Origin: Prochlorococcus sp. AG-424-P23
GTDB lineage: Bacteria > Cyanobacteriota > Cyanobacteriia > PCC-6307 > Cyanobiaceae
Assembly (NCBI GenBank): GCA_003210135.1
Contig: QCNK01000009.1
Location: forward strand, 1 to 62,147
Direction of reading: 5' to 3'
DNA length: 62,147 nt
In this document: one piece after another, positions 14,597-21,977 of the stretch
Numbering within the stretch: the first letter of the stretch is position 1
How the letters are laid out: each line of letters opens with the position of its first letter
The notes under the pieces: model-generated
Databases searched by the model: none
What the model was told of the DNA's origin: nothing
The model's input: only the letters and a program-made list of their open reading frames with translations
Position numbers and translations under genes: made by a program

Positions 14597-15382
14597 TTAT
14601 TTGCGAAGTTTAGGAATCAAAAGAGATGCAACACAAATAACACTAATTGCGGGCCCAGGCGAAAGATTAAAGACTATAGAGAGAATAAATCCCAGAAGTG
14701 AGATGCATAATCCAAAAAATGAAGACCTCATCATTGCAATTCTTAAACTATGAGCCTTATTTAGCCCTAACAAAGTTGGCGTAGAAAGAAGAGCAATTAC
14801 AAGAATTACTCCCACCGCTGACATTGAACTAACAATTACTAAAGCGGTTGTAAAACTCAAAGCAAGATTTAATAAAGAAACGTTTATACCACTGGCGGAT
14901 GCTCCTTCTGGATCCATTCCCACATAAACAACCTTTTCATATCCAAAAGTCATTAAAAGAATAAATACTAAAAAAGCAATTATTGTTCTAAGTAAATCTC
15001 CAAAATTTGCTGTCAATAAATCGCCAAATAATACTGCCTCCAAATCGATCCTTATTCCAAGTAAAGGGATTATAAGGACTCCAAACCCAAGCATTCCGGC
15101 TAATATTGTGTTCATTATTGCTTCATAGTTTTCACTCTTTTTATTAGTTAAACTTTCCGCAATTACAGAACCTAAAAGACCACTGATAACCCCACCAATT
15201 GAAGGATGAATTCCAAGCGCTAAGGCTAAAGCAAGTCCTGGCAAAACGCAGTGAGAGATTAAATTTACTTGAAGTAATCTCCTATGGGTTATTAATACAG
15301 TTCCCATGGCTGGACATAGAATTCCTGAAAAAATAGTTATTATTAAAGGAACAAGCCACCAACTGCTATTAATAAAAGACAT
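14597..15382 (-). CDS. znuB: Zinc/manganese ABC transporter permease
   Basis: A 261-residue ABC-3 family permease with about eight membrane helices. It has the conserved loop GTVLITHRRLLQVNLISHCV and the ABC-3 segment VSSMSAVGVILVIALLSTPT that contacts the ATPase. It is the membrane channel of the Znu zinc-uptake system and imports Zn2+ handed over by ZnuA. znuC lies on the same strand 466 bp upstream, with zur on the opposite strand in between. The start codon is 56 bp from the preferred zur start, so a divergent promoter is possible, or a readthrough transcript from znuC. Confidence 0.88.
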   Translation of the reverse strand: MSFINSSWWLVPLIITIFSGILCPAMGTVLITHRRLLQVNLISHCVLPGLALALALGIHPSIGGVISGLLGSVIAESLTNKKSENYEAIMNTILAGMLGFGVLIIPLLGIRIDLEAVLFGDLLTANFGDLLRTIIAFLVFILLMTFGYEKVVYVGMDPEGASASGINVSLLNLALSFTTALVIVSSMSAVGVILVIALLSTPTLLGLNKAHSLRIAMMRSSFFGLCISLLGFILSIVFNLSPGPAISVICVASLLIPKLRK

Positions 15383-15438
15383 TAATCTATTGATTCGGTA
15401 TGATCAAAAATACGGGACAAAAAAAGATTTCGGAAACA

Positions 15439-15834
15439 ATGGTAACTAAGCCTGACATTACCAAAAGACAAGAACAACTTCTTGAAGAACTTAATAAATG
15501 TGAAGATGAACTGAGCGGTCAAGAGTTGCATAGACAATTGATTGAAAGGGGAAAAGCTATGGGACTGACAACTGTATACAGGAATCTTCAAGTTCTTATA
15601 AAGCATGGTTTAATACGTTCTAGACATCTCCCAACAGGAGAGGTTCTTTACACTCCCGTAGATAGAGACATTCATCATTTGACATGTGTTCAATGTGGTG
15701 AGACCTCAAAAATGGAAGGGTGCCCTGTAAAAGATATTCATACACCCAAAACAAATCCAAAGAAATTCCAATTGTTATTCCATACCCTGGAGTATTTCGG
15801 ACTTTGCCAGAACTGCTATCAAGCACAAAGTTAA
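15439..15834 (+). CDS. zur: Fur-family zinc regulator, Zur
   Basis: The winged-helix N-terminal DNA-binding domain contains TTVYRNLQVLIKHGLI, the Fur-family recognition helix. The C-terminal dimer domain has the structural zinc pairs C-V-Q-C and C-Q-N-C and the DRDIHH metal-site region. The repressor binds operators when zinc is sufficient. Placement inside the znu cluster and a Zur-box-like palindrome upstream of znuA favour Zur over Fur. The frame is open from 15400; the ATG at 15439 (MVTKPDITKRQ) is chosen as giving a family-typical length (131 aa). It is convergent with znuC, with 14 bp between stops. Confidence 0.85.
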   Translation: MVTKPDITKRQEQLLEELNKCEDELSGQELHRQLIERGKAMGLTTVYRNLQVLIKHGLIRSRHLPTGEVLYTPVDRDIHHLTCVQCGETSKMEGCPVKDIHTPKTNPKKFQLLFHTLEYFGLCQNCYQAQS

Positions 15835-15848
15835 AACTAAATATTTTT

Positions 15849-16619
15849 TTAATCACAACAATTATTATCCTCAATAGAGCTGATATTTATATCCTCTAAT
15901 TTATCTTTTATGGAATCAGGTCTTCCACAGGCCAATACAGCTTTATCCAAAACAATAACTTGATCATAACTATTTAACGAGGTACCCCAATCATGACTGC
16001 TCACCATTAAAGAAAGACCAGCATCAGCAAGTTGACGAACAATTTTTAGAAAATCCTCCTTTGCAGGTGGATCTAAAGCTGCACAAGGTTCATCAAGAAG
16101 GAAAATTTTTGCTGGAGACATTAATGTTTTGGCTAATAGAGCTCTTTGTTGTTGTCCACCAGATAAAGAATCAAGCCTTCTTTTAGCAATATTTGCAATG
16201 CCGACTCTTTGCATTGTGGCCTCCAATTCACAGCATTTATTAATCCATGCATTAGGGTTGGCAAGAAGAGCTTTTATTTGAAAAGGACTACTACTTTTTG
16301 ATTTTGAGTATTTTATTTGTCCTAATGAAACTAGTTTTTCTACAGTTATTGGGAATTTCCAATTCATAGAGCTTCTTTGTGGCATGAGTGCCACCTGAGA
16401 TCTTTGTCTAATTAACTTCTCCCCGTCAATTGTTATCTGACCATTATCAGGAATACATTGTCCCTGCAATATTCTTAAAAGAGTAGATTTGCCGGCCCCA
16501 TTTGGTCCTACTAGAGCAGTTAATGTACCTGGTTCAACTGCTATGGAAACTTTACTTATAGCCGGGCTTGCATTTTTTGCATACGAATAAGATAAATTTT
16601 CAGCTACTAGTAGTGACAT
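15849..16619 (-). CDS. znuC: Zinc/manganese ABC transporter ATP-binding protein
   Basis: 256-residue ABC ATPase: Walker A GPNGAGKSTLL (residues 38-48), Q-loop LMPQRSS, signature LSGGQQQRALLAKTL, Walker B IFLLDEPCAALD, and the switch His in VSSHDWG. It powers zinc uptake with ZnuB. The C-terminus is Asn/Asp/Cys-rich (NCCD). Its start is 128 bp from znuA on the opposite strand, and the Zur box lies between them, so a single operator can control both directions. Confidence 0.9.
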   Translation of the reverse strand: MSLLVAENLSYSYAKNASPAISKVSIAVEPGTLTALVGPNGAGKSTLLRILQGQCIPDNGQITIDGEKLIRQRSQVALMPQRSSMNWKFPITVEKLVSLGQIKYSKSKSSSPFQIKALLANPNAWINKCCELEATMQRVGIANIAKRRLDSLSGGQQQRALLAKTLMSPAKIFLLDEPCAALDPPAKEDFLKIVRQLADAGLSLMVSSHDWGTSLNSYDQVIVLDKAVLACGRPDSIKDKLEDINISSIEDNNCCD

Positions 16620-16710
16620 TAATGCTTGAACTTACAACCCCATAATATTTTAATTATGGAAAATAATTTACTCTAAAAACATTTTATACCTAAACTTGCA
16701 AATAAAAATG

Positions 16711-16727
16711 AAAATGATTATCATTTT
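16711..16727. promoter_or_regulatory. Zur-box-like operator between znuC and znuA
   Basis: AAAATGATTATCATTTT is a 17-bp perfect palindrome around a central base. Its core ATGATTATCAT resembles known zinc/iron-family boxes (TGATAAT-type). It lies 20 bp before the znuA start and 91 bp before the znuC start, in the divergent promoter region. It is the expected binding site of the Zur repressor encoded at 15439. Confidence 0.75.
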
Positions 16728-16747
16728 AAAATATCTATCATTTTTTT

Positions 16748-17824
16748 ATGTCAATTTTTAAGAGAATTTTTTCAAGCTATATATCTCATAAAAAAGTATC
16801 TATCCGAAATTCACTTATCGCTAGTGCGGCATTATTCTCAATAAATACAAACGGTGCCTTTGCTGAAAGTAAAAACTATGTAGCAGTTGAGCCTCTTACC
16901 TGCGATATCGTTAAATCTATAGCACTCCCTTCCGATGAAGTTATATGTCTAGTAGATAGAAAACAAGATGTTCATGATTTAAAAATTTCTCCAAAACAGG
17001 CAAGATTATTAAAAAAGGCAGATAAAGTTTTTACTTTAGGGACAGAAATGACACCCGCAATGAGGAATTGGGTGAAGAGAAATAGCACTGTTGTTTTAGG
17101 CGTAAGCGCAATTGATATTGACGATCATAGTGACCATGATGACCACGACGATCATGGACACTCAGCAAAGAAACATGATGACCATGATGACCATGATGAC
17201 CATGATGACCATGATGACCACGACCATCATGATCACGGAGGAGTGGATCCACATGTCTGGCATGATCCTCATAACATCATCAAGATGGGTGAAGTCGTAT
17301 CAAAAAGTCTTAAAAAAGATGTGCCTGAAAGTAAACTACGCAAAGCTATCTCTAATAGATTCAAAACTTTTGACAAAACACTAGAAGATCTTGATAAATG
17401 GATTGTTAAACAAGTATCTACTATCCCTTCTTCAAATCGTGTAATTGTCTCAAAACACAAAGCTATGGATTACTATGGCGATGCATTTGGTTTTGAAACG
17501 ATAAGTTTATTAGATTTCTTAGGTCATTCATCTAGCCTGAGGCCTCAGAACATATCAAAAGTTTTAAATGAGTTAAAGGAAGAAAATGTCAAAGTCATAT
17601 TTAAGGAGCAAGAGCCTGCTTCAAAATTAGTCAATAATTTAAGCAAGCAAAGTTCTATCCCACTCTCTTCTAATCAAATTTTTGTCGATGGACTAATGAT
17701 GGAAGGAAACACTATCACTGTGGCAGTTCATAACACGTGCACTATCGTCAATGAGCTTGGTGGCTCATGTGATGAGACAACAGGTTTTGATTTAGCAAGT
17801 AACTGGGGATCACTTAATCAATAA
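16748..17824 (+). CDS. znuA: Zinc ABC transporter substrate-binding protein with His/Asp-rich loop
   Basis: 358 residues: signal peptide (about 1-40), then the ZnuA fold. Zinc ligands are visible as H76 (QDVHDLKIS), H169 and H172 (VDPHVWHDP) and the His of VSKHKAMDYYG. A metal-binding loop at about residues 125-164 is an almost pure Asp/His run. Such loops are thought to capture zinc before transfer to the main site. Divergent from znuC and controlled by the Zur-box palindrome. The loop DNA is a tandem 9-bp repeat that may vary in copy number. Confidence 0.93.
   Translation: MSIFKRIFSSYISHKKVSIRNSLIASAALFSINTNGAFAESKNYVAVEPLTCDIVKSIALPSDEVICLVDRKQDVHDLKISPKQARLLKKADKVFTLGTEMTPAMRNWVKRNSTVVLGVSAIDIDDHSDHDDHDDHGHSAKKHDDHDDHDDHDDHDDHDHHDHGGVDPHVWHDPHNIIKMGEVVSKSLKKDVPESKLRKAISNRFKTFDKTLEDLDKWIVKQVSTIPSSNRVIVSKHKAMDYYGDAFGFETISLLDFLGHSSSLRPQNISKVLNELKEENVKVIFKEQEPASKLVNNLSKQSSIPLSSNQIFVDGLMMEGNTITVAVHNTCTIVNELGGSCDETTGFDLASNWGSLNQ
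17174..17218 (+). repeat. Five perfect tandem copies of a 9-bp repeat in the znuA loop
   Basis: The unit CATGATGAC (encoding a His-Asp-Asp run) occurs five times without change, flanked by degenerate copies from about 17130 to 17240. It keeps the reading frame, so slippage would lengthen or shorten the His/Asp metal-binding loop by three residues per unit. Confidence 0.9.
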
Positions 17825-17908
17825 AATTTTATAGATAAAAATGGTTTTCATTTCGATTTTTTGATTATTATATTTATGGTTAGCATTAAATTTTTAAAAC
17901 AGAGAGAA

Positions 17909-19258
17909 ATGAGTATTAAGGAAAAGGTTCCTGTAACCATACTTACTGGATTCTTAGGATCAGGGAAGACTACTTTGCTTAATAGAATATTGAGTGAAGA
18001 ACACGGGAAAAGAATAGCAGTAATTGAAAATGAATACGGTGAAGTGGGTATAGATCAAGGGCTCGTAATTAATGCCGATGAAGAAGTGTTTGAGATGTCA
18101 AACGGGTGCATTTGTTGTACTGTTCGCGGCGATTTAATAAGAGTCCTTGGCAACCTTATGAAAAGAAGAGATAAGTTTGACTATGTTTTAGTAGAAACGA
18201 CAGGATTAGCAGATCCAGGTCCAGTTGCTCAGACATTTTTCATGGATGAAGAGATTAGTTCTGAATTCACTCTTGATGGAATTGTGACTTTAGTTGATGC
18301 TGCCCACATTGATCAACAGTTAGGCAGGAGTGATGAAAGTTCAGAACAAGTGGCATTTGCAGATGTTCTTGTCCTTAATAAAACTGATTTAGTCTCTGAT
18401 GATGCACTAAATACTCTTGAATCGAGATTGAGAGATATGAACCGAATGACCCGAATTATTAGAGCCGAGAATGCCAAAGTACCAATTGAAACAGTCTTAA
18501 ATCTAAGTGCATTTGATCTTGATCAGATCCTTAAACGCAGGCCAACATTCCTTGAACCAGAATATCCTTTTGAATGGACAGGTGTTTACGATCTTGATGC
18601 AGGTAAATATGAATTAATGCTAGAAGAAGGACCCGATCCAGAAATGTCCTTAGTAGCCCTCGCTAACCAAGGAGAGAGTGAAGAGGAACTTAAAGATGGT
18701 GCTGAATCCTCCGTGAGACTTTATGCAGAAAAAGCTAATAGTTTAGATCCTGGAAATACCATCCCATATGGAGAACATATAAATCTCAAATTGGAGGATA
18801 AAGGGAATAAATCCTTCATCCTGAACATAGAAAAACCAACAAAAATAGGTTTGTTTACACAGCACACTGCTGAAGAATTCAATATGAAAGTCATTAAAAG
18901 TAACGAAAATAAAGAGATTCCATTTAATACTGAAAGATTCTGGCAAGCAGAGCACGAACATGATGATGAAGTAGGTTCAATTGCTATAGAGCGTTTTGGA
19001 GATGTTGACCCAGAAAAACTAAATACTTGGATGGGAAGACTTCTATCAGAAAAAGGAGTGGATATATTCAGAACTAAAGGTTTCATAAGTTACTCAGGTA
19101 ACCCAAGGAGAATAGTTTTCCAGGGAGTTCACATGTTATTTACTGCACAACCTGATAAAGAATGGGGTAACGAACCTCGTAGAAATCAACTTGTTTTTAT
19201 CGGTAGAAATTTAAATGAGAAAGAGATGCAAGAAGGCTTTGATAAATGCCTGATATAG
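17909..19258 (+). CDS. COG0523 (CobW/YjiA-type) metallochaperone GTPase
   Basis: 449 residues from the ATG at 17909, chosen because the upstream part of the frame (from 17861) is hydrophobic and not family-like. Walker A GFLGSGKTT lies at residues 14-22, the metal-binding motif CICC at 67-70, and the guanine-specificity NKTD later; the C-terminal CobW_C domain is present. These GTPases insert or deliver metals. Members under Zur control act in zinc allocation during limitation, and this gene sits 84 bp downstream of znuA. An acidic insert lies at about residues 245-310. It overlaps the WD40 gene by 13 bp. Confidence 0.88.
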   Translation: MSIKEKVPVTILTGFLGSGKTTLLNRILSEEHGKRIAVIENEYGEVGIDQGLVINADEEVFEMSNGCICCTVRGDLIRVLGNLMKRRDKFDYVLVETTGLADPGPVAQTFFMDEEISSEFTLDGIVTLVDAAHIDQQLGRSDESSEQVAFADVLVLNKTDLVSDDALNTLESRLRDMNRMTRIIRAENAKVPIETVLNLSAFDLDQILKRRPTFLEPEYPFEWTGVYDLDAGKYELMLEEGPDPEMSLVALANQGESEEELKDGAESSVRLYAEKANSLDPGNTIPYGEHINLKLEDKGNKSFILNIEKPTKIGLFTQHTAEEFNMKVIKSNENKEIPFNTERFWQAEHEHDDEVGSIAIERFGDVDPEKLNTWMGRLLSEKGVDIFRTKGFISYSGNPRRIVFQGVHMLFTAQPDKEWGNEPRRNQLVFIGRNLNEKEMQEGFDKCLI

Positions 19259-20319
19259 AACCATTTAGCCCAAGAGGCATGTTCCATGAAGGATGGACTG
19301 CTGAAGTTAACGATTACGCCATAGCATGTGGCTGGGCTCTTAAAGGAAAACAATTTATTGTTGGCGACGTAGCAGGAGGTCTTTTTTCGTTCGAAGGAGA
19401 TACTGGAAAAATTATTTGGAAAAAAGAAAATACTCACTCTGGTGGTCTCCTAGCAATGGCAATTCATCCAGAGGGTGAAATTTTTGCAACATCAGGTCAG
19501 GATGGAAATGTTCAGATTTGTAATTGCCATGAAGGTAAAGTTATTAAAACACTTGATCTTGGCAAAGGTTGGGTAGAACACCTCAAATGGTCTAATGACG
19601 GTTTATTTCTAGCGATAGCTTCCTCAAAAAAAGTATATGTTTTTAATGAAATTGGTGAAGAGAAATGGATCTCAGAAGACCATCCAAGCACAGTAAGTGC
19701 AATAACGTGGTCAAATAAAAATGAGCTAGCAACTGCTTGCTATGGAAGAGTGACATTCTTTGACATAGTTAATAATAAAACGAATCAAAAACTCGAATGG
19801 CAAGGATCATTGGTATCTATGGAATTAAGCCCTGATGGAGATATAGTCGCCTGTGGGAGTCAAGACAATTCAGTTCATTTTTGGAGAAGATCAACAGGAA
19901 TGGATGCTGAAATGACTGGATACCCTGGTAAACCAAGTCATCTTTCTTTTGATGACAGCGGAAAATTATTAGCAACTAGTGGCAGTGAAAGAATTACAGT
20001 TTGGAGCTTTATAGGAAATGGTCCAGAAGGGACTATGCCAGGAGAGCTATGTCACCATACAGAACCCATTTCGAGCCTAGCCTTTTCAAATAAAGGTATG
20101 CTTGTAGCCTCAGGATCTAGGGATGGTTCTGTTGTCGCAAGTTTCCTCAAAAATGACGGCAATGGAGATCCCGTTGGGGCTGCATTCGCGGGAGATTTAG
20201 TAGGGGCAATATCTTGGAGACCTGATGATTGTGCACTTGCAGCAGTCAATGCAAAAGGTGTTGTAAATGTATGGAAATTTAAAGTTCGTACTAACCTTTT
20301 TTCAAAGGGATTTAAGTAA
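19246..20319 (+). CDS. WD40-repeat protein coupled to the COG0523 GTPase
   Basis: 357 residues with repeated WD40 blades; G-x-x-x-[AV]-x-x-G-D/S-x-D patterns are visible, for example ATSGQDGNVQICNCH, ACGSQDNSVHFWRR, ATSGSERITVWSF and ASGSRDGSVVASFL. It has no enzymatic domain. The fold is a seven-bladed propeller used for protein contacts. The start codon lies 13 bp inside the end of the GTPase gene, in a different frame, which implies translational coupling and a shared complex. A role as a scaffold for zinc delivery is inference. Confidence 0.8.
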   Translation: MPDIEPFSPRGMFHEGWTAEVNDYAIACGWALKGKQFIVGDVAGGLFSFEGDTGKIIWKKENTHSGGLLAMAIHPEGEIFATSGQDGNVQICNCHEGKVIKTLDLGKGWVEHLKWSNDGLFLAIASSKKVYVFNEIGEEKWISEDHPSTVSAITWSNKNELATACYGRVTFFDIVNNKTNQKLEWQGSLVSMELSPDGDIVACGSQDNSVHFWRRSTGMDAEMTGYPGKPSHLSFDDSGKLLATSGSERITVWSFIGNGPEGTMPGELCHHTEPISSLAFSNKGMLVASGSRDGSVVASFLKNDGNGDPVGAAFAGDLVGAISWRPDDCALAAVNAKGVVNVWKFKVRTNLFSKGFK

Positions 20320-20337
20320 AAAGGAAAAATTTATTAA

Positions 20338-20493
20338 TTACCAATAGTTAGCTTTTAAATGTCTTTCCATACAAATGACCTCACAGTCATTATCAATGCC
20401 TTTTGGGTGAATATCGCAATATGAGAGACATTGAAAATATTCGTCTATAGGATTTGATTTATCAGTTTTACTAACTTCTTTCGAATGATTCAT
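20338..20493 (-). CDS. Twin-CX3C micro-protein (51 aa)
   Basis: A small frame with a good Shine-Dalgarno (GAGGAAA, 9 bp upstream) and start MNHSKEVSKTDKSNPIDEYF. The four cysteines are paired as C22-x3-C26 and C37-x3-C41, separated by ten residues. Twin CX3C is the layout of small disulphide-bonded helical-hairpin proteins. There is no signal peptide, so the site of oxidation is unclear; metal binding is the alternative. It is convergent with the WD40 gene, with 18 bp between stops. Confidence 0.6.
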   Translation of the reverse strand: MNHSKEVSKTDKSNPIDEYFQCLSYCDIHPKGIDNDCEVICMERHLKANYW

Positions 20494-20639
20494 AAAAGAT
20501 TTCCTCAATTATTTAAAATTAAGATAGACGAATAATATATCAAAGGAAATAAGCAAAACTTACTAAAAATATCTGTAAAAAATTAGCACGACTGATTACT
20601 ACTCTCGGACATTTTTAATTAAAAAGCAATGCGTATAAA

Positions 20640-20995
20640 AACGGATTGTCTTTAGAGAAATATTTTCCTAATTTTATATTGTTGAGTTCTAGGAGGTCTT
20701 TCAAAATGATCGATAGCCTGCCTGAAATTTCGGAATAAACCCAACTAATTTAATTAACTGCTCCAATTATTTTTTATTAATGTCTAAGCTTCCTTCTTCT
20801 GCATCGTTTAGGTGCCCTTTAAGAAACAAGCTTAATTCTAGAGTTTTTGCCCCAGTTAAAGACAATTAGTTAATTTTGGTGAGCATTAGCTTAATAGAAG
20901 TTAGCAACAAGGATCCATGATTTAGGTGCGTTATTAACTTCAGTAAAAATATAAGTAAGAGATAAAAGAGGGCTTAATTAGCCCTCTTTTTTTTT
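20640..20995 (+). ncRNA. Candidate unassigned non-coding RNA (5' end unknown)
   Basis: The 558-bp gap 20494-21051 has no convincing gene. Its right half ends in a strong terminator (20964-20995), so a plus-strand RNA must stop there. Upstream are paired segments (GTTGAGTT at about 20681 and AACCCAAC at about 20738) and a 9-bp direct repeat TTTAGGTGC at 20807-20815 and 20921-20929. Two very short frames occur: one starts at 20706 after a GGAGGTC Shine-Dalgarno-like run, and one starts at 20780 (29 aa). It does not resemble RNase P RNA, SRP RNA or the tmRNA tag region as far as can be judged by eye. The boundaries are a guess. Confidence 0.4.
20964..20995 (+). terminator. Strong rho-independent terminator
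   Basis: AAAAGAGGGCT and AGCCCTCTTTT form an 11-bp perfect stem around a 5-nt loop, followed by five further Ts. It lies 57 bp before the zinc-ribbon gene, so it ends an upstream plus-strand RNA and not that gene. Confidence 0.85.
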
Positions 20996-21051
20996 ATAAT
21001 ATGACTTTCATCTAGTTTTATAGATAATGATTAAAGCAATAAAATTTTAAA

Positions 21052-21327
21052 ATGGTTCGATATTATTGCCCATATTGCAATCCTAAATATCAATTTCAAA
21101 AACAATCCTCAAAAGGTAATTTAATTTGTGGCTTGTGCGGAGAGGATCTTGTAAAAAAACCATTTATTAGGTTGAACCAGATAATTGCATTAGTTGCTGC
21201 ATCATCATTACTTCTACCGTTAATATATACTTTTATTTTTTTAATAAAAAATCAAATAAATCCTCCTAATAAAAATTATCAAGCAAATAGTAATTTAATG
21301 ATAATTATCAAACAAACAATTTCATAA
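21052..21327 (+). CDS. Zinc-ribbon membrane protein (91 aa)
   Basis: The N-terminal zinc ribbon has C6-x2-C9 (YYCPYCN) and C26-x2-C29 (ICGLCGEDL). A basic linker and one transmembrane helix follow at about residues 45-67 (IALVAASSLLLPLIYTFIFL), with a short polar tail. The C-P-Y-C/C-G-L-C layout and the tail anchor suggest a small regulatory or assembly factor. No family name is certain. Confidence 0.65.
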   Translation: MVRYYCPYCNPKYQFQKQSSKGNLICGLCGEDLVKKPFIRLNQIIALVAASSLLLPLIYTFIFLIKNQINPPNKNYQANSNLMIIIKQTIS

Positions 21328-21351
21328 AACAATTAAAAAAATCTCGAGAGA

Positions 21352-21573
21352 TTAACCTCTACATAGTGATTTATTTAAACAAGAATTTTTACTCTCAATA
21401 TTTAATTGATCATCAATATTTTTTAATTTGTTTTTATTGCTTAATACTTTAACTTTTTGCCCACAATGTTCTTTGCAACCACCATTAAATAAATTATGTG
21501 CATACAAATTGGAAATATTCGTAAGTAATAAAATAGAAATTATTTTATAAATTTGATAAAAATAAGACTTCAT
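21352..21573 (-). CDS. Small secreted Cys-containing protein, paralog of 7944-8129 (73 aa)
   Basis: Signal peptide (MKSYFYQIYKIISILLLTNI, cleavage near LYA-HN). The mature peptide begins near GGCKEHCGQKVK, followed by a Lys/Asn-rich part and a late cysteine pair (NSCLNKSLC). The GGC-x-x-H opening and the late Cys pair are shared with the protein at 7944-8129. It is convergent with the zinc-ribbon gene. The function is unknown. Confidence 0.55.
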   Translation of the reverse strand: MKSYFYQIYKIISILLLTNISNLYAHNLFNGGCKEHCGQKVKVLSNKNKLKNIDDQLNIESKNSCLNKSLCRG

Positions 21574-21616
21574 TTTTAATATAGTTTTCCCAGGATTAGT
21601 AAATAAATAATATCAG

Positions 21617-21853
21617 TTAATTCCAAGGAGTGTTTATAAGTCCCCAGATATCGAAGAAGAAAAATAAAACTGCAATAACAACAAGATCCCATGCTCTTTC
21701 CCTAAAAGCCCAAGGCGCAATAAAAACTTCTCCAAGTCCGTGAAGTGCAGCTCCTACTGGAAGATGATCAAGAACCAGCAAACTGTGAGAGAGGATAAAA
21801 AGAAAGCTTGCGAAATATCTAAAAAAAACAAATTGCCAATTACTAGAACTCAT
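21617..21853 (-). CDS. Conserved hypothetical membrane protein (78 aa)
   Basis: Two hydrophobic stretches (about residues 9-30 and 56-70) flank a loop with HLPVGAALHGLGEVFIAPWA. The Trp-rich ends (SNWQFVFFRY, GLINTPWN) suggest interfacial anchors. It is a compact, well-formed protein but not one that can be named. Confidence 0.5.
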   Translation of the reverse strand: MSSSNWQFVFFRYFASFLFILSHSLLVLDHLPVGAALHGLGEVFIAPWAFRERAWDLVVIAVLFFFFDIWGLINTPWN

Positions 21854-21977
21854 GCCCTTAGATTTTTAAAAAATATACTTCAATGATCAAAATAATGATA
21901 TAGATCGAGTCAAGAGATATTATTTTTGGTAGCCATAAATACGAATAAAGATATAAAGCTAAAGTAAAAGTTACTAA

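Noticed and set aside
15382..15606. 74-aa minus-strand frame inside zur
   Set aside because: It is antisense to the DNA-binding domain of zur and has no ribosome site or homology-like pattern.
17174..17218. Tandem repeat considered as CRISPR
   Set aside because: The units are only 9 bp with no spacers, lie inside a coding region and encode a metal-binding loop.
17031..17384. His/Met/Thr-rich open frames on both strands over the znuA loop
   Set aside because: They are shadows of the 9-bp repeat that encodes the His/Asp loop in the true znuA frame; the repeat keeps all frames open.
20640..20995. tmRNA, RNase P RNA or SRP RNA in the non-coding region
   Set aside because: The diagnostic segments of these RNAs were not seen by eye. 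Only a generic structured RNA is proposed.
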